From assembly GCA_031273485.1 (NCBI GenBank), contig JAISRS010000163.1, positions 1 through 5,949 on the forward strand: DNA of 5,949 bases. The letters run 5' to 3'. The notes under the pieces are model-generated. The model made no database searches, was not told the DNA's origin, and was given only the letters and a program-made list of their open reading frames with translations. Each line of letters begins with the position of its first letter. Within the stretch, counting starts at the first letter, position 1. The position numbers were made by a program, and so were the translations under genes. The stretch is from Prevotellaceae bacterium. Lineage in GTDB: Bacteria > Bacteroidota > Bacteroidia > Bacteroidales > UBA932. Positions 1 through 5,444 of the stretch are shown here, in pieces.

Positions 1-117
1 GTTTGCGAAGGGTACATACCCCGGCCGCTTGCGGCGGTACTAAGGGTATGTACCCTGAGTCAAATACCTTACCAAAACAACCATACCCCGACCGCTCTGC
101 GGCGGGGTTGGTTGATT
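1..117. repeat. Two-hairpin palindromic repeat, copy 1 (117 bp)
   Basis: A second copy lies at 5331-5446. The first 76 bases and the last 30 bases of the two copies are identical. Differences are confined to about positions 77-87, where this copy has one extra base. Hairpin A pairs GGGTACATACCC (10-21) with GGGTATGTACCC (44-55) and has an inner GCCGC/GCGGC stem (24-28 with 31-35). Hairpin B pairs CCCCG-A-CCGC (86-95) with GCGGCGGGG (99-107) around a TCT loop, extended by CAACCA/TGGTTG. The right end finishes in TTGATT. The left end coincides with the window edge, so the left flank cannot be checked. The copy sits in frame inside a YhcG/DUF1016 gene. The lack of any transposase ORF indicates a non-autonomous element. 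The family assignment (IS200/IS605-derived or REP/RPE-like) is inference. Confidence 0.9.
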
Positions 118-491
118 TACTGTTTTATCACTTAAAACTCCATTGTTATATTGTGATTGAATTAAAGGCGGGAGAATTTAAGCCCGAACACCTTGGTCAA
201 CTTAGTTTTTATCTTACCGCCGTTGATAAACAAATCAAACAAGCGCAGGACGCACCGACAATAGGCTTATTGTTATGTAAAAGTAAAAACAAAATCGTAG
301 CCGAGTATGCGCTGCAAAACAACACACAACCAATAGGTATTTCTGAATATGAATTGATAAAGTCGCTGCCCAAAGAACTTTCTACCGAACTGCCGAGTAT
401 TGAACAGATAGAAAATGAAATGGAGACAAGGGAGAGGCTTGGAAATGGCGACATAGAAAAGGCGCAGAGAATGGCGGAGGGGAAGGGATGA
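3..491 (+). CDS. YhcG/DUF1016 family PD-(D/E)XK nuclease, C-terminal part with in-frame repeat insertion (5' partial)
   Basis: This is the C-terminal catalytic half of a YhcG-type (DUF1016) nuclease, a family often found inside type I restriction-modification operons. Genuine homology begins at about 114 with DLLFYHLKL and continues through VIELKAGEFKPEHLGQLSFYL, GLLLCKSKNKIVAEYAL, PIGISEYEL and LPKELSTELPSIEQIE, all characteristic of the family. The presumed active-site residues are the Asp of DLLFYH (codon 114-116) and the Glu and Lys of IELK. The first 39 or so codons come from the repeat at 1-117, not from the nuclease. The frame is open to the left edge, so position 3 is not a real start and the N-terminal DUF1016 domain lies outside the window. 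The stop overlaps the next ATG (ATGA). Whether a protein with a roughly 39-residue insertion beside its catalytic Asp is active is unknown, so it may be a pseudogene. Confidence 0.85.
   Translation: MRRVHTPAACGGTKGMYPESNTLPKQPYPDRSAAGLVDLLFYHLKLHCYIVIELKAGEFKPEHLGQLSFYLTAVDKQIKQAQDAPTIGLLLCKSKNKIVAEYALQNNTQPIGISEYELIKSLPKELSTELPSIEQIENEMETRERLGNGDIEKAQRMAEGKG
476..480 (+). promoter_or_regulatory. Ribosome binding site (GGAGG) for the 22-codon ORF
   Basis: GGAGG lies 7 bases before the ATG at 488, inside the end of the YhcG gene. It is the main argument that the tiny ORF at 488-556 is translated, probably by coupling to the upstream gene. Confidence 0.45.
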
Positions 492-556
492 AAAAGGAGC
501 AAAAAACAAAGCTTTTGGAAAGGATTCTTGAAAAGTCAAAGGGTGAAACAAAATGA
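488..556 (+). CDS. 22-residue lysine/glutamate-rich peptide between yhcG and hsdS
   Basis: The ORF starts at an ATG that overlaps the yhcG stop (ATGA). It ends at a TGA that overlaps the hsdS start (ATGA again), and a good GGAGG site sits 7 bases upstream. The peptide begins MKKEQKTKLLERILEK and is very polar, with one possible short amphipathic helix (KLLERILEK). I do not recognise a family. It may be a leader-like peptide that couples translation of yhcG to hsdS, since the hsdS site (AAAGGGTG) is weaker, or the remnant of a longer gene. The two exact ATGA junctions argue for use as a translational relay, whatever the peptide does. Confidence 0.45.
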   Translation: MKKEQKTKLLERILEKSKGETK

Positions 557-1752
557 AACCAAACTGGCCTCAAATCCGACTTGGTGATGTTTGTAATATT
601 ATTGGTGGTTTTGCGTTTAAAGGGAACCATTTTTCTGATATCAAGGGAGATGTAAAAATCACAGATATAAATTCCCCTTATATTAATTATAATGATGCTA
701 TGCTTATTAATTTATCATATTATGATAGAGAAAAGTTAGAAAAATATATCGTTCAAAATACGGATTTTGTTGTTGCTATGACCGGAGCAACAATAGGAAA
801 AATAGGCAGATATTTTGGTAAAGGTATTGCCTATATCAATCAACGTGTTGCAAAAATATCTCCCAAAAATGGCATTGATAAAAATTATATTTATTACTCA
901 ATATCGGGTAACGATTTTCAAAGGTTCATTCTGAATAATATCGATAGTCAAAGTGCTCAGGCAAACATAAGCTCAACAAGCATAGGTCGCTTTCCTATAT
1001 TATTGCCCCCTCTCCCCATCCAGCGCACCATTGCCGTAACCCTCTCCTGCCTTGATGATAAAATCGAACTGAATAACCGGATTAACGCTAACCTTGAAGC
1101 TCAGGCCCAGGCCATTTTCAAAAGCTGGTTTGTGGACTTTGAGCCGTTCCGTGACGGTGAGTTTGTAGACAGCGAATTGGGGAAGATTCCGAAGGGGTGG
1201 CGAACAGGAACTCTTGGTGATATTTGTCATTATAGTAGTGCAAAAATTGACATTTCCAGTTTGACTACGAAAAATTATATCTCAACTGAGAACATGTTAT
1301 CAAATAAAGCTGGTTTTAAAAGTGCGGTAAATTTACCAACTGTAAAGCAGACCACGATGTTCAATGCCGGGGATGTATTAATATCAAATATTCGGCCTTA
1401 TTTTAAGAAGATTGTATATTGCGATCTTGACGGAGGTTGTTCTGCGGACGTACTTTGTCTAAAACCATATTCGCCAAAAGAATCCGCTTTTCTTTATTTC
1501 ACGGTTTATGCAGATGAATTTTTTGACCACATGGTTTCCGGATCAAAGGGCACTAAGATGCCGCGTGGTGATAAGTCCCATATAATGAATTATCTAATTG
1601 TTATCCCGCCGGAAAATGTGATATTTTCATATAAAGACATTGCGGAGCCGATTTTGTCATTAAAGAGTAACCTTACGGCAGAAAATACACGGTTATCCGC
1701 AATCCGTGATTCCCTGCTACCAAAACTGATGGTGGGTGAGATTGATATTTAA
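553..1752 (+). CDS. hsdS: Type I restriction-modification specificity subunit HsdS
   Basis: HsdS (399 residues, normal full length) gives sequence specificity to the HsdM methyltransferase and the HsdR motor/nuclease complex. The first target-recognition domain spans about residues 5-150 (GDVCNIIGGFAFKGNHF, then MTGATIGKIGRY). The central conserved region at about 151-200 contains PPLPIQRTIAVTLSCLDDKI and a long helix ending AQAIFKSWFVDFEPF. The second recognition domain begins near GKIPKGWRTGTLGDI (210-224) and runs to about 350. The C-terminal conserved helix (about 362-399) ends with IRDSLLPKLMVGEIDI. The ATG at 553 overlaps the stop of the preceding 22-codon ORF and aligns with usual HsdS N-termini. 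The recognition domains are clearly AT-richer than the linker (about 1000-1204), as expected if domains are exchanged by recombination. hsdM is not in the window. Confidence 0.95.
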   Translation: MKPNWPQIRLGDVCNIIGGFAFKGNHFSDIKGDVKITDINSPYINYNDAMLINLSYYDREKLEKYIVQNTDFVVAMTGATIGKIGRYFGKGIAYINQRVAKISPKNGIDKNYIYYSISGNDFQRFILNNIDSQSAQANISSTSIGRFPILLPPLPIQRTIAVTLSCLDDKIELNNRINANLEAQAQAIFKSWFVDFEPFRDGEFVDSELGKIPKGWRTGTLGDICHYSSAKIDISSLTTKNYISTENMLSNKAGFKSAVNLPTVKQTTMFNAGDVLISNIRPYFKKIVYCDLDGGCSADVLCLKPYSPKESAFLYFTVYADEFFDHMVSGSKGTKMPRGDKSHIMNYLIVIPPENVIFSYKDIAEPILSLKSNLTAENTRLSAIRDSLLPKLMVGEIDI

Positions 1753-1773
1753 GAAGAAATATGATATCTACAT

Positions 1774-1783
1774 AAGGAAGGAG
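1774..1783 (+). promoter_or_regulatory. Strong ribosome binding site (AAGGAAGGAG) fixing the helicase start
   Basis: AAGGAAGGAG ends 6 bases before the ATG at 1790. The helicase frame is open further upstream, into the hsdS stop region, but nothing comparable precedes an earlier start. The helicase is therefore taken to begin at 1790 rather than at the GTG/ATG-like codons near 1736. Confidence 0.7.
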
Positions 1784-1789
1784 TTGTAT

Positions 1790-3946
1790 ATGGTAACGGT
1801 AATTCAAGGAACGACAAACAAACCGGTCTCCGCACAGCGTCTAGCTGGTTTTTTTGTAAATCACTCTGAATATGATGGTTTTTTATATGTTGGGTATCCA
1901 ATTATTGGTACAGCGGAAGGGCCTTACCCAATTGATGCACTACTTGTTTCACCTCAGAAAGGGCTTATAATTTTTTGCCTTGTTGAAAACCAAAATACTT
2001 CGGATATAGAAGGTATTCAAGATGATAGTTTTAATAAACTTGACTCAAAACTTCGAGCACATAAGGAATTAATGGATGGACGAGAATTGCGGATACCGAT
2101 AAGACCAGTCACCTTTGCGCCTGTTTATCATACCGATGTCATAAATGCCAGCATGCGTGATTATCCTGTTTGTAACGAGGAAAATCTTAAGGAATGGCTT
2201 GATATTCTTACTTGGGAAACTCCTGTATACTATGAAAAACTTGTTTCTGTTTTACAGGCCATTTCAACAATTCGGAAAGGACGTAAAAAGAGGGATGTTC
2301 AAAAGACAGATTCGCTAGGTGCTAAATTAAAAAAACTAGAAGACTCTGTCGCTAATTTGGATAATCTTCAAGGTCAAGCTGTTATTGAAACTGTAGATGG
2401 TGTTCAAAGAATTCGTGGTCTTGCCGGTTCAGGAAAAACAATCGTACTGGCTTTGAAAGCGGCATATCTACATGCTCAACATCCAGATTGGAAAATCGCT
2501 GTCACTTTCAATACGCGATCGCTTAAAGGCCAATTCCATCATCTTATTAATACTTTTAGTATTGAGCAGACAAATGAAGAACCTGACTGGGATAATCTTC
2601 ATATTATTAACGCATGGGGTGCGCCCGGTGGCGGTGATCGCAATGGTATGTACTATAACTTTTGCCGAGAAAATAAAATCGAATACAACGATTTTAATAC
2701 AGCAAAAATAAAATTTGGCAAGAATAATGAATTTGAAAATGTATGCATAAAGGCTCTTGAAGACTGTATAAATCCCACAGGCGTTTATGATGCTATCCTC
2801 ATTGATGAGGCTCAGGACTTTTTTCCTGCATTCCTACAGTTGTGCTACAAAATGTTAAAAGATAAAAAACGATTGGTATATGCATATGATGAACTTCAGA
2901 ACTTAAATTCAAAATCATTGCCTCCTCCAGAGGAAATTTTTGGAAAGAATGCTGATGGAACACCTAAGGTTCGACTTTCCAATCATCAAGGAATGCCACA
3001 GCAAGATATTATTCTTGAAAAGTGTTATCGAAATTCCCGTCCAATATTGGCAACAGCGCATGCGCTTGGATTTGGTATCTATAGAATGCCACCGAAAGAT
3101 TCTCTAACAGGATTGGTTCAGATGTTTGAAAATAGTCAGCTCTGGTGTGATGTTGGCTATGAAGTTATCAATGGAAATTTATCCGATGGCCAAACGGTTG
3201 TTCTTTCTCGTTCGGATAAAACCAGTCCCTTGTTTCTGGAAAATCATTCCCCAATTGATGATTTAATTCAATTTCATTGTTTTAACACACAGGAAGAACA
3301 AAATTCTTGGGTCGTTGGCGAAATTTTTAAAAATCTTAAAAATGACGAATTACGCGCAGATGACATCATTGTTATAAATCCTAATCCGCTAACAACAAGA
3401 GATGCCGTTGGATCAATTCGTTCAAAATTACTTGAATATAAAATCAATTCACATTTGGCAGGGGTTGATTCCTCGGCTGATATATTTTTTGATACAGATA
3501 GCGATTCCGTGACGTTTACAGGTATATATCGTGCCAAAGGTAACGAAGCCGGCATGGTCTATATTATTAATGCACAAGACTGTTACTCATCTTGGGGAAA
3601 CATGGCAACTGTGCGTAACAGACTGTTTACTGCCATCACAAGAAGCAAGGCATGGGTCCGAGTACTTGGTGTTGGTGTAGGAATGAATTTATTAAAACGG
3701 GAATTTGAAAAAATTAAGGAGGAGAATTTTACTCTTAGTTTTAGATATCCAACAGAAGATGAAAGAAGGCATATCAATATAGTTCATCGTGACATGACAG
3801 AGGAAGAACGGAAAAAAGTAAAAAAACAAAAAGGCGAGCTCGCAGAATTGCTTGATGCTTTGGAGACAGGGAAAATTTTTCCCGAAGATTTAGGCACTGA
3901 TCAAATTGAACGGTTGATGAAATTGCTGGATAGGGAGAGTAAATAG
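1790..3946 (+). CDS. SF1 (UvrD/Rep-like) DNA/RNA helicase with N-terminal nuclease-like segment
   Basis: This 718-residue protein has a full set of superfamily 1 helicase motifs. They are a Q-motif-like LDNLQGQAV (190-198), Walker A GLAGSGKT (210-217), motif II LIDEAQDFF (337-345), motif III LVYAYDELQNL (362-372), motif IV-like CYRNSRP (412-418), motif V-like FTGIYRAKGNEAGMVYI (about 576-592) and motif VI NRLFTAITRSKAWVRVLG (610-627). ATP-driven translocation or unwinding is therefore expected. Residues 1-115 resemble a restriction-endonuclease-like (NERD-type) fold, with PIDALLVSPQKGLIIFCLVE around Asp49 and Glu66. No intact ExK signature is visible, so nuclease activity is doubtful. The C-terminus (about 668-718) is highly charged and helical. 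Its stop overlaps the DUF2290 start by one base, which implies a coupled two-gene unit. The gene is AT-richer than the hsd genes and sits where hsdR would be expected. The start at 1790 is set by a strong Shine-Dalgarno site. A role in anti-phage defence is inferred from context. Confidence 0.88.
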   Translation: MVTVIQGTTNKPVSAQRLAGFFVNHSEYDGFLYVGYPIIGTAEGPYPIDALLVSPQKGLIIFCLVENQNTSDIEGIQDDSFNKLDSKLRAHKELMDGRELRIPIRPVTFAPVYHTDVINASMRDYPVCNEENLKEWLDILTWETPVYYEKLVSVLQAISTIRKGRKKRDVQKTDSLGAKLKKLEDSVANLDNLQGQAVIETVDGVQRIRGLAGSGKTIVLALKAAYLHAQHPDWKIAVTFNTRSLKGQFHHLINTFSIEQTNEEPDWDNLHIINAWGAPGGGDRNGMYYNFCRENKIEYNDFNTAKIKFGKNNEFENVCIKALEDCINPTGVYDAILIDEAQDFFPAFLQLCYKMLKDKKRLVYAYDELQNLNSKSLPPPEEIFGKNADGTPKVRLSNHQGMPQQDIILEKCYRNSRPILATAHALGFGIYRMPPKDSLTGLVQMFENSQLWCDVGYEVINGNLSDGQTVVLSRSDKTSPLFLENHSPIDDLIQFHCFNTQEEQNSWVVGEIFKNLKNDELRADDIIVINPNPLTTRDAVGSIRSKLLEYKINSHLAGVDSSADIFFDTDSDSVTFTGIYRAKGNEAGMVYIINAQDCYSSWGNMATVRNRLFTAITRSKAWVRVLGVGVGMNLLKREFEKIKEENFTLSFRYPTEDERRHINIVHRDMTEEERKKVKKQKGELAELLDALETGKIFPEDLGTDQIERLMKLLDRESK

Positions 3947-4611
3947 TGGCTATTCCAAAAGAAATTCTTCAACAAATTCATAAACTCACTGTAATGTTGG
4001 TCGACTTGAGTTTGTGTAATCATCAAAATTTCCCCCTTCTGCGGAATTTGTCTCATGGTTATTGTGAGATTAACATTCGTAATCATGGCGATCTTAGCTA
4101 TGCCCTTAAGAATGTTTCTTACAGTGAAATATATACAGAATTAGAGCGTACACATACGTACAATTTAAAGATGTTAGATGGTGCGCTTATTCAAATGATG
4201 TATCTTTTTAAAAATGATAAGATAGAATCGCATCGGTTGACATTTTTTTCTTCACCATCTTTAGAGAAATTTCAAAATGATCCTGAAATATATCTTGAGG
4301 ATGAAATTTATGCGGATGTTATTGCAAAAAATATTGTTCCATTTCCTTTTCGTTTCGATTTTGATGCCGATAATCCTGCTGATATTGATCATCCAAAATC
4401 ACATTTAACATTGGGGCAGTACAAAAATTGCAGAATCCCTGTCACTTCTCCATTGATGCCATATCATTTTATTGTTTTTATTTTAAGAAATATTTATGAT
4501 ACAGCCTTTAAAAAATATTCTGATAAAATTCTATTCAACGCAAAAAATATATTTTCTGAAACTATATCTCCTAAGGAGAAGGAATTAATATATGTCCACA
4601 TTCCTAAATAA
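3946..4611 (+). CDS. DUF2290 domain-containing protein
   Basis: This 221-residue protein matches my recollection of the DUF2290 family over its length. Recognisable blocks are NHQNFPLL near residue 25, HRLTFFSSPSLEKF (about 96-109), YLEDEIYADVIAKNIVPFPFRFDFD (about 116-140) and DIDHPKSHLTLGQYKNCRIPV (146-166). The clustered Asp146, Asp148, His149 and His153 and the downstream Cys/Arg are candidates for metal or ligand binding; no activity is established that I can cite. There is no signal peptide or membrane segment, so it is probably cytoplasmic. It starts at a GTG sharing a base with the helicase TAG stop (TAGTG), with GGGAG 8 bases upstream. This strongly suggests translational coupling and a partnership with the helicase. 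Length looks complete and base composition matches the helicase. Confidence 0.85.
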   Translation: MAIPKEILQQIHKLTVMLVDLSLCNHQNFPLLRNLSHGYCEINIRNHGDLSYALKNVSYSEIYTELERTHTYNLKMLDGALIQMMYLFKNDKIESHRLTFFSSPSLEKFQNDPEIYLEDEIYADVIAKNIVPFPFRFDFDADNPADIDHPKSHLTLGQYKNCRIPVTSPLMPYHFIVFILRNIYDTAFKKYSDKILFNAKNIFSETISPKEKELIYVHIPK

Positions 4612-4660
4612 TGCGATCTTGTCCATAGGAAAATGGAGAATTGAACAAACAAATGCTTAG
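4592..4660 (+). CDS. 22-residue ORF after DUF2290, possible 5' end of a frameshifted gene
   Basis: The ATG at 4592 lies inside the end of the DUF2290 gene, 8 bases after AAGGA (4579-4583) and with AAGGAG just before that, so initiation is plausible. The peptide reads MSTFLNNAILSIGKWRIEQT before ending with NA and a TAG at 4658-4660. I do not recognise it. The next frame is open from 4629 and runs without a stop through 4982. A single +1 shift between 4629 and 4657 would therefore join this ORF to the unexplained stretch before the DUF3791-like gene. It could be a real small peptide, or the start of a gene broken by a one-base change. Confidence 0.35.
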   Translation: MSTFLNNAILSIGKWRIEQTNA

Positions 4661-4760
4661 AGATGTAGAAAATCCCAATGCAGTCGGTGCTTTTTTGGAA
4701 GCCTACTATGAAAATGCCGTCATCTCCCTGTTTGAAAGTATTGTGAAAGGAGGAAAATCC
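4629..4760 (+). other. Open-frame stretch of unknown origin (possible gene remnant)
   Basis: The frame is open from just after a TAG at 4626-4628 and continues into the DUF3791-like gene. From the ATG at 4653 it reads MLRDVENPNAVGAFLEAYYE and then NAVISLFESIVKGGKS, which looks like protein (helical, hydrophobic periodicity). No family is recognised and no good ribosome binding site precedes the 4653 ATG. The best explanations are an N-terminal extension of the DUF3791-like protein, or the tail of a gene that begins at 4592 and was frameshifted. Confidence 0.3.
4746..4753 (+). promoter_or_regulatory. Ribosome binding site (AAAGGAGG) for the DUF3791-like gene
   Basis: AAAGGAGG ends 7 bases before the ATG at 4761 and is one of the best Shine-Dalgarno matches in the window. 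It decides the start of the DUF3791-like protein in favour of 4761 over the upstream in-frame TTG 4641 or ATG 4653. Confidence 0.65.
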
Positions 4761-4982
4761 ATGATATACAAAGACGAAGCCAAGGACGAAAACCTGGGTA
4801 TAGTTGTCGCAGTTGAGGGCTACGCCCAGCGCCACAATATGCGGGGAAAAGATGTGTTTGCGCTTTTACAAAAACACGAAGTCAATAAGATGCTTCGTTC
4901 CGCATGGAATGTGCTGCATACGCAATCGTTAGAAGAAAGCATTGAATATGTCGAGGATGTGCTGTCGTGGAAACAAAAATAA
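4761..4982 (+). CDS. DUF3791-like small protein
   Basis: This 73-residue acidic protein begins MIYKDEAKDENLGIVVAVEG. It continues with YAQRHNMRGKDVFALLQKH, LRSAWNVLHTQSLEESIEYV and EDVL. The pattern (aromatic/Glu-Tyr, G-K/E-V-F-LL-KH, VLHTQ, ED.. at the end) fits the DUF3791 family of roughly 70-80 residues, usually encoded beside DUF3990 proteins in what look like toxin-antitoxin-type cassettes. No DUF3990 partner is present; hsdR sequence begins immediately after the stop. This suggests the gene was stranded here by a deletion or recombination event. Start chosen from the AAAGGAGG site. The frame is open upstream to 4629, so a longer form cannot be excluded. The family assignment is from remembered motifs and is moderately sure. 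Confidence 0.6.
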   Translation: MIYKDEAKDENLGIVVAVEGYAQRHNMRGKDVFALLQKHEVNKMLRSAWNVLHTQSLEESIEYVEDVLSWKQK

Positions 4983-5444
4983 CGTTATTTCGAGGAAATC
5001 CAAAAACTGTTCAGAAAAGAAGCCCTGTTGTTAAAACAGGCGCAAACACTTTGTCAAAGTCTTTTGGATAAGAACCAGCGGTATGAATCGGCTTACTTTG
5101 AAGCAATCAGGGTTGCCACAGGCTGTATCACTGAACACGGAAAACTTTCGTTTACAGAAATCAACAACCAGATAAACGAGCTTTTGCGGCAAAGCATTAA
5201 AAGCGAAGGGGTTATCAGTCTTTTTGGTGATAAACATCAGGACTTTTCCCTGTTTGACCCAAAGTTTCTGGAAGAAATATCCCGCATGAAGGAAAAGAAC
5301 CTTGCCGCCGAACTCCTGCGTAAATTGATTGTTTGCGAAGGGTACATACCCCGGCCGCTTGCGGCGGTACTAAGGGTATGTACCCTGAGTCAAATACCTT
5401 ACCAAATCAACCAACTCCGACCGCTCTGCGGCGGGGTTGGTTGA
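4983..5444 (+). pseudogene. hsdR: hsdR C-terminal region, fragment 1 (interrupted by repeat copy 2)
   Basis: The frame directly after the DUF3791-like stop reads RYFEEIQKLFRKEALLLKQA, then continues YESAYFEAIRVATG, INELLRQSIKSEGVISLFGD and FSLFDPKFLEEISRMKEKNL up to ELLRKLI at 5330. This is the typical helical region following the motor domains in large HsdR subunits (about 1000 residues). The whole N-terminal nuclease and helicase part is absent, and there is no start codon with a ribosome site at the junction. Genuine homology stops at 5330. From 5331 the frame runs through repeat copy 2 and ends at a TGA (5442-5444) inside the repeat's TTGATT end. The fragment cannot supply a working restriction subunit. 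Its base composition is closer to the yhcG fragment than to the helicase. Confidence 0.88.
5325..5330 (+). other. Target site TTGATT immediately left of repeat copy 2
   Basis: TTGATT directly precedes the insertion and is identical to the last six bases of the element. The IS200/IS605 member ISDra2 is known to insert 3' of TTGAT, which makes this hexamer a candidate insertion target. A simple 6-bp target duplication is the alternative reading. Confidence 0.6.

Noticed and set aside
2472..2711. Second + strand frame inside the helicase
   Set aside because: It overlaps helicase motifs completely and has no ribosome site, so it is a frame shadow.
3465..3470. Another TTGATT within the helicase gene as a further insertion site
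   Set aside because: The hexamer is unoccupied: no repeat sequence follows it, so it shows only that the target is common.
4494..4835. Minus-strand open frame of 113 codons across DUF2290 and the DUF3791-like region
   Set aside because: It is antisense to better-supported genes, has no recognisable motif, and reads as a shadow of the AT-rich coding sequence.
4967..5068. A GTG-started frame reading METKITLFRGNPKTVQ, which looks faintly like the start of a DUF3990 toxin
   Set aside because: The same bases in the other frame give a much stronger HsdR match (RYFEEIQKLFRKEALLLKQA), and the frame stops after about 30 codons.
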